Origin: JBJXHG01 sp046160865
GTDB lineage: Bacteria; Planctomycetota; UBA1135; GCA-002686595
Direction: 5' to 3'
Assembly (NCBI GenBank): GCA_046160865.1
Contig: JBJXHG010000155.1
Coordinates: forward strand, 1 to 41,416
Length of the DNA: 41,416 nucleotides
In this document: positions 17,217-26,375 of the stretch, one piece after another
Layout: every line of letters starts with the position of its first letter
Position numbering within the stretch: the stretch's first letter is position 1
Made by a program: the position numbers and the translations under genes
The notes under the pieces: generated by a model
What the model saw: only the letters and a program-made list of their open reading frames with translations
Told to the model about the DNA's origin: nothing
Database searches by the model: none

Positions 17217-17603
17217 ATGGCGAAGAAAACCACGAAGCGGGCCGCCGGTCGCACGAAGACCGCCCCGAAGGCATCCACCACCAAGAAGATCGCGCCGGCC
17301 AAGAAGGCGCGCACGAAGGGTGAGCTCTACACCGCGATCGCGGAAGCGACCGAGCTTTCGCGCAAGCAAGTCGCCGCCGCGTTCGACGCGATGGCGCGCG
17401 TCATCGCCGCGGACCTCGGCAAGTCCGGTCCCGGTCAGTGCAACGTCGCCGGCCTCATGAAGGTCGTGCGCATCTACAAGCCCGCCACGAAGGCTCGCAA
17501 GGGCATCAACCCGTTCACCAAGGAAGAGACCACGTTCAAGGCGAAGCCCGCGCGCAACATCGTCAAGATCCGCGCGCTCCGTCCGCTCAAGTCGATGGTT
17601 TGA
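17217..17603 (+). CDS. HU-family DNA-binding protein with lysine/alanine-rich N-terminal tail
   Basis: A 128-aa nucleoid protein. Residues 1-33 are rich in Lys, Ala and Thr (MAKKTTKRAAGRTKTAPKAS...), like eukaryotic histone H1 tails. The HU/IHF core starts near residue 34 ('TKGELYTAIAEATELSRKQVAAAFD'), with the beta-arm and C-terminal 'FKAKPARNIVKIRALRPLK'. The arm segment is unusual: 'VVRIYKPATKARKGINPFTKEET' replaces the canonical RNPRTGE-type tip, keeping 'G-x-N-P-x-T' as the DNA-intercalating Pro region. It is likely to bind and compact DNA non-specifically. It appears monocistronic with its own promoter; a plausible terminator hairpin is seen at 17731-17760. Confidence 0.9.
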   Translation: MAKKTTKRAAGRTKTAPKASTTKKIAPAKKARTKGELYTAIAEATELSRKQVAAAFDAMARVIAADLGKSGPGQCNVAGLMKVVRIYKPATKARKGINPFTKEETTFKAKPARNIVKIRALRPLKSMV

Positions 17604-17730
17604 TCGTCGCCCCCGGCCGCTCCTACGACGTCCGGCGCGCCCGGACGAGTTCAGGTGACGAGCGCGCGGACGCGTTCCGCGCTGCACGCGCCTGCTGATC
17701 GCGGCCGAACCAAGAGGGGACACGAGACGT

Positions 17731-17760
17731 GGCGAGGGCCTGTTCGAACGGGCTCTCGCC
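17731..17760. terminator. Long hairpin between convergent genes (possible bidirectional terminator)
   Basis: GGCGAGGGCC ... GGCTCTCGCC form a ~10-bp stem (one G-T type mismatch) around an inner palindrome GTTCGAAC. It sits in the 249-bp gap between the HU gene and the minus-strand gene ending at 17853. No T-tract follows on either side, so it is only a candidate. A second small stem (CGTCCGG / CCGGACG) is at 17629-17647. Confidence 0.4.
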
Positions 17761-17852
17761 GATTCGTCAGTGGCGGGCGAGCCGTGCTGACCGCGGGCGG
17801 ATCGTGCTCGCGCCGCTGCGTGCTGTCGTCGTCGTGCGCTGGCTTGCGTTGT

Positions 17853-20800
17853 CTACGGAGGGCGAGGTCCGAGCACGCGCAGCTCGCCCGCGGACACGTA
17901 ATGCAACGAGCCGCTCGCGCTCCCGCGTATGCGGATCGCGGTCGCGTCCACCGGCGCGAAATCGAGCGTGAACGTCGTGTAGGAGACTCCGTCCGCTCCG
18001 CCGTGCGGCGGCTGCACCGCAACGTTCGGGACGACGACCCACGGACCACCCGGAGCGCTCTGGGTCTCGACCGCCAGCGTCTCGAATGCACCGCCGACTT
18101 GGAGATCGCGGCCTTCCTGATAGAGGACTCGACGGATCGTGCGTGCCGTGTCGAAGCGGTACCCGATGGCGTGCTGCGCACCAGCCGGCGAGCTGCGCGT
18201 CGTGACTTCGCCGAGCGCGCTCGTGCTGCCGACGGGCGGATACGTTCCGTCATGGAGCGCGAGCAGCGGATCGTGGCTCGCGTCGCGCGCGACGTTCGTC
18301 GCCCCCGGCGTGGAACCCTCGAACGCGATCCCGCTCGACGTCCAGTCGACGAGCCCGCCCGCCGCGTACGCCGCGATCGTCTCCGTCGCGAGCTCCGCGC
18401 ACGTGACGAAGCGCGCGCTGCCGCCGGGCTTGCCGCGGATGCGGATCGCATCGCCGTATACAGGGTCGAAGCGGATGCGGTAGGTCTGGAAGTACACACC
18501 GTCGAAGTACGGCTGACTCGCTTCGCCGAACGGATAACCGGGCGTCCAGAGCGCGTCCTCGATCGTCGACCAGATCCCGTTCTCGCGCACCTCCACGCGC
18601 GCGTCCTCGAACCAACCGCCGTCGGCGAAGTGGCGGCCCTCCTGGAACGTGAGCCCGACGAAGCGGAACTCCGGCGTCGGCGACAGCTCGTAGCCGATCC
18701 AATCGTCCGCGAGCTGCGCGCCGGCGTGGTAGCTCGCGAACTGCTTCTGCATCGACTCCGCGCCGACGGGCGGCGTGCGCCGGTCGCGAATCACCTCGAT
18801 GTCGAGGTTGCCGCGGCCGGCGAGCGGCCCGGGCGGCGCGAGCTCGAACACGCGTGCGATCGGCGTCGCGGTGCCGGAGATGTCGGTCACCCGCGCGCGC
18901 GGGTACACGAAGGCATGCGTCGTGTCCGACAGCCCACCGCGATCCGTCACGGTGAGCTCGATGCGGTAGTAGCGCAGCTCGGGGTCCTCCGGGCTCGAGG
19001 CGATGTCGAACACGGCGTTCTGCGCGTCCGACTGGAACGTGCCCGGATGCTGGTGTGTCGCGTGGAACAGCGTGACGTTCCAGCGATACGCGAGCGCCCA
19101 GCCTTCGGGATCCAGGCCGTCCGCGCGCAGCTCGAGCGTGGCCGGCACTTCGAACGTGCTGCCGTGTGCCGGGCTCTGCAAGATCGCTTTCGGGCGGCGA
19201 TTGCCGACCGCGATCTGCACGTCGGTCTCTGCGCTCGCGCCGAACGAGTCCGCGACGGTCAAGCGCGCGGAGTACGTTCCGTCGACCGTGTAGACGTGCG
19301 TCGGGTTCGGCCCTGAAGCGGTCGCGCTGCCGTCGCCGAAGTCCCACGTGAACGTCAGCGCGTCCTGATCGGGATCGAGCGTGCCCGAGGCGTCGAACTG
19401 CACGGCGAGCGGAACGGTCCCTGCGAGCGGCGCTGCGGCGAGATGCGGCACGGGCGTCGCGTTCGCGCCATAGCGGATGCGCAGCACGCGATTCGACTGC
19501 AAGCTCGCAACGTACAGGTCGCCGCTGATCGGATGGCGCTCGATCGCTGCGAGCGGCCCGGTCTGCGACGCGAAGTCGCGCACCGCGACGACCTGCCACG
19601 CGGCGTCGAACTCGATGGTCTTGATGTAGCGCCGGCCGTAGTCGGCGAAGAACATCCGACCGACGTAGTGCGCGGGATAGCTGCCGCCGGTGTAGATCGG
19701 TCCGCCGATCGCGCAGACGCCGGCGAAGCCCGGCATCGGGTTCTGCTGCTCGTCGACGTGCACGCCCGGCGGCACCACGATCGACGCGTCGCTGTGGTGC
19801 CAGGCGACCGCGGGGCTCGCGAGCACGCCGACAGTCGGCGTCGTGCACGTCCACACGCTCGGATCGCTCGACGTGAACTGTTGGTAGCCCGGCTGCGGCT
19901 GCGCACCCTCGAAGCACGGCCAGCCGAAGTTCGTGCCCGCGCTCGTGGCGACGTCGATCTCCTCCCAGCGGTTCCAACCGACGTCGCCGAGCAGCACCAC
20001 GCCCGGATCGCCCAGCGCGGGATCAGTCGCGCCGCTGCCGGGTGCGAGGTCCATGCGGAACGGGTTGCGCAAGCCGAGCGCCCACACGCGCGACGCATGG
20101 CTCGCGAGATCGCCGTCGAAGAACGGATTGCTCGCAAGGCCGAGCCCCGTCTCCTTATCGATGCGCAGGATCTTGCCCGCGAGGCTGCGCAGATCCTGCG
20201 AGCGGAACGAGCCCACGTCCTGCACCTTCGGCGTCGGACCGCGCAGCCCGGTGGTCGGGTGCACGAAGTCGTCGAAGCCCGCGGCGTCGAATCCGCCGGT
20301 GTCGCGGAAGTCGTAGTGCGCGCCGTCGCCGGTCGCGACGAGCAGCGATCCGTCGCGTGCGAAGCGCAGCGAGCCGTTCGAGTGGCTGTTGTGGATGCTC
20401 GCGATTCCATCAGGCACGCTGCCGTCCGCTTGCTGGTGGCCGAGCAGGATCTCGCGCGTCGCGATGTCCGCGACGACGTTCGTTCCGACGGTGATCGCGC
20501 GGTAGCGCGTGAGCCGCGAGAACGAGTAGCGCTGGCCTTGGTTGAAGCCGTTGTCCTGGCCCGGGATCGGCGACACGGTGTAGAGGAAGTACACCCACGA
20601 AGTCGGGCCGCCGTCGGGCACGAAGCTCGGGTCCAGCGCGATGCCGAGTAGCCCGCGATCGTGGTCGTTGTTCACCTCGGCCGAGAGGTCGAGGAACGGC
20701 ACGGGTTGCAGCGCTCCCTCCGGCGTGAGCACGCGCACACCGCCGGCTTTTTCGAGGACGAACAGCGTGCCGTCGGCGGCGAAGCGCAAGCCGAGCGGGA

Positions 20801-20927
20801 AGCTCAAGGTCGGGCTCGCATAGACCGCCTCGAAGTGCGGCGGCATGGGGAAGTTCTGCGCCGCGAGCGGCGCGACACCCAGGATTCCGGCCAGCACTTC
20901 CGAGGCCCGCCGCGCGAACTTGCTCAT
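17853..20927 (-). CDS. Secreted glucose/sorbosone-dehydrogenase-like beta-propeller with PKD and discoidin-like domains
   Basis: A 1024-aa exported protein. Residues 1-24 are a signal peptide (cleavage near PLAAQ). Residues ~30-480 form a GSDH-type six-bladed propeller: 'GLRFAADGTLFVLEKAGG', 'DRGLLGIALDPSF', 'GKILRIDKETG', 'VWALGLRNPFRMDLAP' and 'WPCFEG' are family hallmarks. Soluble PQQ-dependent sugar dehydrogenases share this fold, but activity here is not proven. A PKD domain follows at ~505-590 ('LTFTWDFGDGS'). The last ~330 residues hold at least two discoidin/F5-8-type carbohydrate-binding-like modules with 'GGWFEDARVEVRE' and 'GGAFETLAVETQ' units. It probably acts on or senses extracellular polysaccharide. 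ATG 20927 starts the signal peptide; the ORF continues to 21044 without homology. It is divergent from the gene at 21180. Confidence 0.82.
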   Translation of the reverse strand: MSKFARRASEVLAGILGVAPLAAQNFPMPPHFEAVYASPTLSFPLGLRFAADGTLFVLEKAGGVRVLTPEGALQPVPFLDLSAEVNNDHDRGLLGIALDPSFVPDGGPTSWVYFLYTVSPIPGQDNGFNQGQRYSFSRLTRYRAITVGTNVVADIATREILLGHQQADGSVPDGIASIHNSHSNGSLRFARDGSLLVATGDGAHYDFRDTGGFDAAGFDDFVHPTTGLRGPTPKVQDVGSFRSQDLRSLAGKILRIDKETGLGLASNPFFDGDLASHASRVWALGLRNPFRMDLAPGSGATDPALGDPGVVLLGDVGWNRWEEIDVATSAGTNFGWPCFEGAQPQPGYQQFTSSDPSVWTCTTPTVGVLASPAVAWHHSDASIVVPPGVHVDEQQNPMPGFAGVCAIGGPIYTGGSYPAHYVGRMFFADYGRRYIKTIEFDAAWQVVAVRDFASQTGPLAAIERHPISGDLYVASLQSNRVLRIRYGANATPVPHLAAAPLAGTVPLAVQFDASGTLDPDQDALTFTWDFGDGSATASGPNPTHVYTVDGTYSARLTVADSFGASAETDVQIAVGNRRPKAILQSPAHGSTFEVPATLELRADGLDPEGWALAYRWNVTLFHATHQHPGTFQSDAQNAVFDIASSPEDPELRYYRIELTVTDRGGLSDTTHAFVYPRARVTDISGTATPIARVFELAPPGPLAGRGNLDIEVIRDRRTPPVGAESMQKQFASYHAGAQLADDWIGYELSPTPEFRFVGLTFQEGRHFADGGWFEDARVEVRENGIWSTIEDALWTPGYPFGEASQPYFDGVYFQTYRIRFDPVYGDAIRIRGKPGGSARFVTCAELATETIAAYAAGGLVDWTSSGIAFEGSTPGATNVARDASHDPLLALHDGTYPPVGSTSALGEVTTRSSPAGAQHAIGYRFDTARTIRRVLYQEGRDLQVGGAFETLAVETQSAPGGPWVVVPNVAVQPPHGGADGVSYTTFTLDFAPVDATAIRIRGSASGSLHYVSAGELRVLGPRPP

Positions 20928-21052
20928 GGCGTGAGTCTGCCACGCACCGCCGCTTTGGAGTGACGCACGCCGGAATTCCGCCGCGATCTCGACAACCCAG
21001 TGAACATCGCCGGCCTGCGTTCCGTCTGCTGATCGCGCGAGCATCTCGCCGC

Positions 21053-21109
21053 GCCCCCAGGTCGCCGGAGCGAGCTACGACGCTTCGCGCCCATTGACGA
21101 CCTGGGGGC
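21053..21109. promoter_or_regulatory. 12-bp perfect inverted repeat between divergent secreted-protein genes
   Basis: GCCCCCAGGTCG (21053-21064) is the exact reverse complement of CGACCTGGGGGC (21098-21109), with a 33-bp spacer. It lies in the 252-bp region between the divergent starts at 20927 and 21180. It could be an operator shared by both genes, or a transcript hairpin in the 5' leader of the 21180 gene. Confidence 0.4.
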
Positions 21110-21179
21110 AGGGCGCAGATCATCGGGGCACTCCCTGCCCGGTCGCTCTCTGCTTTTCATTTCTTTAAGGAGCGTGCAC

Positions 21180-23420
21180 ATGCGTCTTCGACGCCGCACC
21201 CCGCGTTTTTGGTTGGCTCTCCTGGCGCTCGTCGCCGCACCGTCCACTGGCATCGCCCAGTGTCTGGACTGGTCGAGCGGATTCGAGACTCCAGGTCCGG
21301 CCGAGGGAGTCGCCGCGCTCACCGCGATCGACCTCGGTCCGCTGCGTGGCGTCTACGCGGGCGGTGAGTTCCGCGCGGCGGGCAACGTGGCGGCGAACAA
21401 CATCGCGCGCTGGGACGGCGTCGCGTGGCAAGCGCTCGGCGCCGGCGTCACGGGCGGACGCAATCCGCGCATCTCGGCGTTGTGCGTGCTGAACGGCAAC
21501 GTGTTCGCCGCGGGCTCGTTCACGACCGCGGGCGGCACGCCCGCGAGCAACATCGCGCGTTGGAACGGCACGACGTGGTCGCCGCTCGGCAGCGGCACGG
21601 ACGGCGCCGTGCTCGCGCTCGCGGCGTACGACGACGGCTCGGGGCCGGCGCTCTACGCCGGCGGCATGTTCACGGAGGCCGGCGAAGTTTCCGCGCAGTA
21701 CCTCGCGCGTTGGAACGGGACCACGTGGTCGCCCGTGCCCGGCGCGCCGGTCGGGCCGGTGACGTCGTTCGCGGTCTCGCCTCCGACGTTTCCCGGCGGT
21801 CGCGCCCTGTTCGTCGGCGGCGAATTCACCGGCACGATGGCCGTGTCCGCGGCGAACGTCGCGCGCTTCGACGGCCTCACGTGGAGCGCGCTCGCCGGCG
21901 GTACGGACGAGCTCGTGCAAGCGCTCGCGTTCCACGACGACGGCGCGGGCCTGAAGATGTACGCGGGCGGCAGCTTCGCGAGCGCGGACTCGACTGCCGC
22001 GCCGCGCGTCGCGAGCTGGAATGGCAACACGTGGGACGACGTCGGCGCCGGTCCCGCGAACGCGGACAAGTTCGACAACGTGCGCGCGCTCTTCTCGTTC
22101 GGCGGCTCGCTGTACGCGGGTGGACGCTTCCGCACGTTGCACGGCGCGCCGGCGGATTTCGTCGCGCGCTGGAACGGCGGCAGTTGGGCCACCGTCGCGG
22201 CGGGAGCGAACGGCTCCGTGCGCGCGTTCACGGCCTGGAACTCGAACATCCCGTCGGACGGACCGTGCGCGACCGCGCTCTACGCGTCCGGACACTTCAC
22301 GCGTGCGAGCTCCGGTGTCGCGAGCCGCGTCGCGCGCCTGTGCAGCAACACATGGACGCCGCTCGGCACGGGTGCGGGCGCTTCGGCGAGCATCGAAGTG
22401 TTGCACAGCTCGCCGATCGGACTCGTCGCGGGCGGCTCGTTCACGGCCGCCGGCAGCACGAACGCCGAGCGCATCGCCGTGTGGAACGGTGTGGGCTGGT
22501 CGCCGCTCGGCAACGGTCTCGACGGCGCGGTGCACGCGCTCGCGACGTTCGACGACGGCTCGGGCCCCGCGCTCTACGCCGGCGGCGCGTTCAAGAAGAG
22601 TGGCGCGCAAAACCTCAACTTCATTGCGAAGTGGAACGGCAGCGCGTGGGTGCCGCTCTCGCAAGGCATGCTCGGGCCGGTGTTCGCGCTCGCGGTCTTC
22701 GACGACGGCAGCGGTCCCAAGCTCTACAGCGGCGGCGCGTTCGCCGGCACGTCGGCGACGCTCGCGCTCGAGTTCACACCCGTTCCGCAGGTCCACGCGC
22801 CGAACGTGTCGCGCTGGAACGGAACCGCGTGGACGCCCGTCGCGTTCGGCTTCAACGGCACGGTGCGCGCGCTCGCCGTGCACGCGGGCTTGCTCTACGC
22901 CGGCGGCGAGTTCACGACGGCCGGCAGCGTGCAAGCGAATCACATAGCGCGCCTTCAATCAGGCGCGTGGCGGCGACTGGCGCACGGCGTCGACGGCCCT
23001 GTGCTCGCGCTCGCGAGCTTCGGCGGCAACCTCGTCGTCGGCGGCCGATTCAGCGCGGCCGGCCTCGTTCCCGCGCGCAACATCGCGCTCTGGAACGAGT
23101 CCAACTGGTCGGCGCTCGGCGCGGGCACGAACGACGCCGTGTCGGCGCTGTGCGTGTTCGACGATCACGCCGGCGGCGGCCCGGCGCTGTACGCCGCGGG
23201 TGATTTCCAGAACGCGGGGGCCACGCCGGCCGCGCGCATCGCGCGTTGGAACGGAGTGGTGTGGAGCGCGCTCGGCAGCGGGCTCAACGAGGGCGCGCTC
23301 GCGCTCTGCGTACACGACGACGGCAGTGGAGGTGGTGAGGACTTGTTCGTCGGTGGCGAATTCACCGTGTCCGGCGGGCGTGTCGCGAGTCGCATCGCGA
23401 AGTGGCTCGGGTGCCCGTGA
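21180..23420 (+). CDS. Secreted repeat protein, predicted beta-propeller (W-N-G-x-x-W-x-x-L repeats)
   Basis: A 746-aa protein with a signal peptide (MRLRRRTPRFWLALLALVAA..., cut near IAQ at residue ~27). The rest is about twelve to thirteen copies of a ~45-55-residue unit with core 'IARWNGTTWSPLGSGTDG', then 'LYAGGMFTEAG' (for example near residues 120-170, 430-480, 690-740). The W-N-G-x-x-W / G-G-x-F pattern is seen in bacterial surface propellers and 'delta-60' type repeats. No catalytic motif is visible. AAGGAG lies 7 bases before ATG 21180, so this start is preferred over a GTG at 21174. The stop is 17 bp before the sulfatase ATG, so the two genes are an operon: surface protein plus sulfatase. 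Confidence 0.8.
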   Translation: MRLRRRTPRFWLALLALVAAPSTGIAQCLDWSSGFETPGPAEGVAALTAIDLGPLRGVYAGGEFRAAGNVAANNIARWDGVAWQALGAGVTGGRNPRISALCVLNGNVFAAGSFTTAGGTPASNIARWNGTTWSPLGSGTDGAVLALAAYDDGSGPALYAGGMFTEAGEVSAQYLARWNGTTWSPVPGAPVGPVTSFAVSPPTFPGGRALFVGGEFTGTMAVSAANVARFDGLTWSALAGGTDELVQALAFHDDGAGLKMYAGGSFASADSTAAPRVASWNGNTWDDVGAGPANADKFDNVRALFSFGGSLYAGGRFRTLHGAPADFVARWNGGSWATVAAGANGSVRAFTAWNSNIPSDGPCATALYASGHFTRASSGVASRVARLCSNTWTPLGTGAGASASIEVLHSSPIGLVAGGSFTAAGSTNAERIAVWNGVGWSPLGNGLDGAVHALATFDDGSGPALYAGGAFKKSGAQNLNFIAKWNGSAWVPLSQGMLGPVFALAVFDDGSGPKLYSGGAFAGTSATLALEFTPVPQVHAPNVSRWNGTAWTPVAFGFNGTVRALAVHAGLLYAGGEFTTAGSVQANHIARLQSGAWRRLAHGVDGPVLALASFGGNLVVGGRFSAAGLVPARNIALWNESNWSALGAGTNDAVSALCVFDDHAGGGPALYAAGDFQNAGATPAARIARWNGVVWSALGSGLNEGALALCVHDDGSGGGEDLFVGGEFTVSGGRVASRIAKWLGCP

Positions 23421-23437
23421 GCGCAAAGGAAGCAGCC

Positions 23438-25039
23438 ATGCAGAACACTCAACTCGCACTCCGTTTCGCGCTCCCGACCGTGCTGCTCGCCATCGCACCG
23501 CTCGCTCCGGCGAGCTTCGCGACGACGAGCGCTCCGGTCACGACTGCGGCGACGCCGGCGCTCGCCGGCACGCCCGGCATCGGCGACTACAACGTGCTCG
23601 TGATCATGCTCGACGATCTCGGCACCGACCGGCTCCAGATGTACCGCGAGAACTTGACCGCGGGCATCACGCCGAACCTCGACACGCTGTGGGCGCGCGG
23701 GATCCAGTTCACGAACGCGTACGTGAACCCGGTGTGCAGCCCGTCGCGCGCCGCGCTCATGACCGGACGCTACGGCTTCCGCACCGGCATCGGTGTGCAG
23801 ATCAACGAAGGCGATCCGAATCCCTACGGCTTGCCCGACGAAGAGCTCTTCGCCTCCGAGCTCTTGCGCGACGCGACGGCCGGCGCCTACGCGTGCGGCG
23901 CGTTCGGCAAGTGGCACCTGTCGGTCGCGACCGGCGACGACTGCCACGCGGGCGCGAACGGCTTCGAGCGCTATCGCGTGCAGGTCGGCAACGTCTCGAA
24001 CCACTACCGTTGGACGCAGATCGTCGAGGACGTGAACGATCCGCGCGACTGCGCGCAGGTCGACTACCCGCTGCCCGGTGAGACGGATCCGTACTCCACG
24101 AACACGTGGAACGCGAGCGTCGCGCGCAAGGACGCGGTCGACTGGATCAAGAACGAATTGCCGGCGGGCCAACCGTTCTTCGCGTACTACGCGCCGAATC
24201 CGCCGCACATGCCGCAGCAGGTTCCGCCGAACGAGCTCTTGTCGCGCGACTCGCGCCTCACGTTGCTCGACGTCGGCTACGCGCCCGGTGATTTCCCGAC
24301 GCGCCGGCACAAGAAGCTCGTGCACGAGTACATGATCGAAGCGGTCGACAGCGACATCGGCCTGCTCCTCGATCCGAGCGTCGGCATCCCGCAGAACGTC
24401 CTCGACGACACGATGGTGATCGTGATCGGCGACAACGGCACGGAAGCACTGATGGTCGAGTCGCCGCAGGATCCGCGGCACGCCAAGCGGACGCTCTACC
24501 AGCTCGGTGTGCGCGTGCCGATGGTCGTGGCGGGGCCGCTCGTGCAGCCGCAGCACTACGCGTCGAAGTGTCACGCGCTCGTCGACGGCGTCGACGTGTG
24601 GCGCACGGCGGGACGGATCGCGGGTCTCTCGGACACCGACATCGACGATTACGTCGACGCCGAGTTTCCTGGCGTCTCGCATCCGATCGACGGGCTCAGC
24701 CTGCTCGACCTCATCGACGACCCGACGATCGCAGGTCCGCGCGCGCACGCCTACAGCGAGTCCTTCCCGAACGGTGCGCCGCCGCCCGGGCAATCCGGTC
24801 ACGCGCGCATGGTCTCGAACGGGACGTACAAGTACATCCGCAAGGCGACGTATCCCGACGAGGAGCTCTACGACGTCGCGACCGATCCCGACGAGACCGA
24901 CGACATCCTGACGCACGGCAGCCTGACGACCGACGAAACCGCCGCCTTGTGCGAGCTGCGCGCGAAGATGAAGAGCCTGTCGGGCGGACAAGGCTGCGTC
25001 GGTCCGCACCAGCCCGGCTTCGGTCGCGTCCGGAAGTAA
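23438..25039 (+). CDS. Sulfatase (type I, formylglycine-dependent)
   Basis: A 533-aa exported enzyme that hydrolyses sulfate esters, probably on sulfated polysaccharides. The signal peptide covers residues ~1-28. The alkaline-phosphatase-superfamily core starts with 'NVLVIMLDDLG', whose Asp pair binds calcium. The modified cysteine is Cys100 in CSPSRAALMTGR, a complete C-x-P-S-R sequence for formylglycine generation. 'FGKWHL' (Lys/His), 'NPPHMPQQ', and 'IGDNGTE' (Asp-Asn metal ligands) follow in order. The C-terminal subdomain with 'LYDVATDPDETDDIL' is standard. ATG 23438 has AAAGGA 7-8 bases upstream. It is co-transcribed with the propeller gene. Abundant sulfatases are a planctomycete hallmark. 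Confidence 0.92.
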   Translation: MQNTQLALRFALPTVLLAIAPLAPASFATTSAPVTTAATPALAGTPGIGDYNVLVIMLDDLGTDRLQMYRENLTAGITPNLDTLWARGIQFTNAYVNPVCSPSRAALMTGRYGFRTGIGVQINEGDPNPYGLPDEELFASELLRDATAGAYACGAFGKWHLSVATGDDCHAGANGFERYRVQVGNVSNHYRWTQIVEDVNDPRDCAQVDYPLPGETDPYSTNTWNASVARKDAVDWIKNELPAGQPFFAYYAPNPPHMPQQVPPNELLSRDSRLTLLDVGYAPGDFPTRRHKKLVHEYMIEAVDSDIGLLLDPSVGIPQNVLDDTMVIVIGDNGTEALMVESPQDPRHAKRTLYQLGVRVPMVVAGPLVQPQHYASKCHALVDGVDVWRTAGRIAGLSDTDIDDYVDAEFPGVSHPIDGLSLLDLIDDPTIAGPRAHAYSESFPNGAPPPGQSGHARMVSNGTYKYIRKATYPDEELYDVATDPDETDDILTHGSLTTDETAALCELRAKMKSLSGGQGCVGPHQPGFGRVRK

Positions 25040-25154
25040 CGCTCGCGCTTCTTTCTCAGCGCGCGCCGCCGTCACGATCGCCCACGATCGTTGCGGCGGC
25101 GCGCGAACTTTCCGGGCGAGGATTCGCGCAGGGCTCCGAGTCTTGTCCGTTGCC

Positions 25155-25575
25155 ATGTCCGACGTTCCCGATCTCTCCGCGCTGCTCTCCGAATCCCGCT
25201 GGCTGCGCTCGCTCGCGCTCGAGCTGTGCACCGATGCGGCGCGCGCCGATGACGCGGTGCAAGACACCTGGCTCGCGGCGCTGGAGCATCCGCCCGCACC
25301 CGGCAAGACCGTGCGCGGTTGGCTCGCGACCGTTCTGCGGCGACGCGTGCACGACGCGCGGCGCTCGGACTCGGCGCGCGACGCGCGTGCCGATCTACAA
25401 CATGCGCGGCGAGACGTCGCACACGGACATGCTCGCGACGGTCGTCGCGGGACGTTCGGAGGTCGTGTCGGTGGGGGAGAGCGCGCGCACGATCGTGCTC
25501 TACAACGGCGAGCTCGAGGTCGGGCGGCGCGAGCTCGCGCTCGAGCCGAAGGTCGTGAACAAGGTGCGCTTTTGA
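25155..25575 (+). pseudogene. ECF sigma factor 5' fragment joined to the 3' end of another gene
   Basis: From ATG 25155 the first ~72 codons read like sigma-70 region 2 of an ECF sigma factor: 'LLSESRWLRSLALELC', 'ARADDAVQDTWLAALEHPP', 'VRGWLATVLRRRVHDARR'. At about 25375-25390 the match stops and this frame becomes Arg/Gly/Ala-rich noise without region 4. In another frame, a coherent protein end begins at once: 'RVPIYNMRGETSHTDMLATV', continuing to 'LALEPKVVNKVRF' and a stop at 25573-25575. That tail has the look of the C terminus of a carboxypeptidase-regulatory-like protein, which in planctomycetes often follows ECF genes. The simplest reading is an internal deletion that removed sigma region 4 and most of the downstream gene. 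It is unlikely to be functional. Confidence 0.6.
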
Positions 25576-25822
25576 CGCACATCGCCGTCGCTCGGCGGCC
25601 GTGCTCCGCTTGCCTCGTCGCGGCCAGGCGCGCGCGAACGGAAACAAGTTCGCAATCGAAGCCGTGACGCGCGCTCTCGGGCGGCTCGCGCAGCGTCGCG
25701 GACGAGGTCGAGACGCGTGCACCGGGCGCGTGCTCGGTCGCCCGCCGCGAGCGCGCGCTCACCACCCGCTCGACGCGCTTCGGAAGCAGCTTCCGCACGG
25801 CCGATAAGGCCGCGCGCGCACC

Positions 25823-25850
25823 TTGACACGACCCCCTCGGGCAGTAGTCT
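25823..25850 (+). promoter_or_regulatory. Promoter of the tRNA-Asn gene
   Basis: A consensus TTGACA (25823-25828) and TAGTCT (25845-25850) are spaced 16 bp apart and end 14 bp before the first base of the tRNA. This is a good sigma-70-type promoter for a stable RNA. Confidence 0.65.
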
Positions 25851-25864
25851 TTGGCGCCCTTCGT

Positions 25865-25939
25865 TCCCCGGTAGCTCAATGGTAGAGCACCCGGCTGTTA
25901 ACCGGGTTGTTGTAGGTTCGAGCCCTACCCGGGGAGCCA
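25865..25939 (+). tRNA. tRNA-Asn (anticodon GUU)
   Basis: A complete cloverleaf with encoded CCA. Acceptor TCCCCGG (25865-25871) pairs with CCGGGGA (25929-25935). The D arm is GCTC-AATGGTA-GAGC. The anticodon stem CCCGG/CCGGG holds the loop CTGTTAA, with GTT at 25897-25899. The variable loop is five bases. The T arm is GTAGG-TTCGAGC-CCTAC, followed by discriminator G and CCA (25937-25939). GUU reads Asn codons. It stands alone and is followed directly by accessory DNA, so its 3' end is a plausible integration site. No second copy of that end is visible in this window. Confidence 0.97.
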
Positions 25940-26375
25940 CTCTCTCAGCGCGACCGTGACGGTGATGCGCGAAGTGGTGAAGGTGATGCGGCGCGAGGTC
26001 GGCGTGAACGCGCGGATGTGCGCCACTTCGTGCGAACTGCGCCGAGGGTCCGCGCTCTCTGTTCGCGACGTCTCGGTCGGCATCTCGACCGCAATCCTAC
26101 GTCGCGTGACCGGACCCCGAGCGCGACGGCTCTCGAACTCTCGGAGAGTCTCGAAGGATGAGCGCCTGGTTAGCGGCACTAACGTCCTCTACGATCCGCG
26201 ACTGCCCATCCCGGGCCCAAATGCACGAGCTTCGCGCGTCTGAGTGCTGGAGGTCTCGCGAGTCCGCGGCGGATGGCTGTTCGGCCAAGCGTCGGCGACT
26301 CCCAGAGCTCCGCGTCAACACGGAACGATGGCTTGCACTCGCGTGCTCTCAACGCCGTGAGATTGGAGATCCGCG
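25940..26375. other. Leader region of the defence island, no gene recognised
   Basis: 436 bp between the tRNA and the helicase gene. Short open frames here show no recognisable protein. A perfect 6-1-6 palindrome ACTCTC-G-GAGAGT lies at 26137-26149 and could be an operator for the operon that starts at 26376. Base composition is slightly less GC-rich than in the backbone. The last bases, GGAGATCCGCG before ATG 26376, give a good ribosome site. Confidence 0.45.

Noticed and set aside
17853..25879. Very long open frames on the strand opposite to, or in other frames of, the secreted-protein and sulfatase genes (for example 23165-25879 minus, 904 aa)
   Set aside because: GC-rich codon bias keeps shadow frames open. 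The translations are Arg/Ala-rich without domains, and they overlap well-supported genes.
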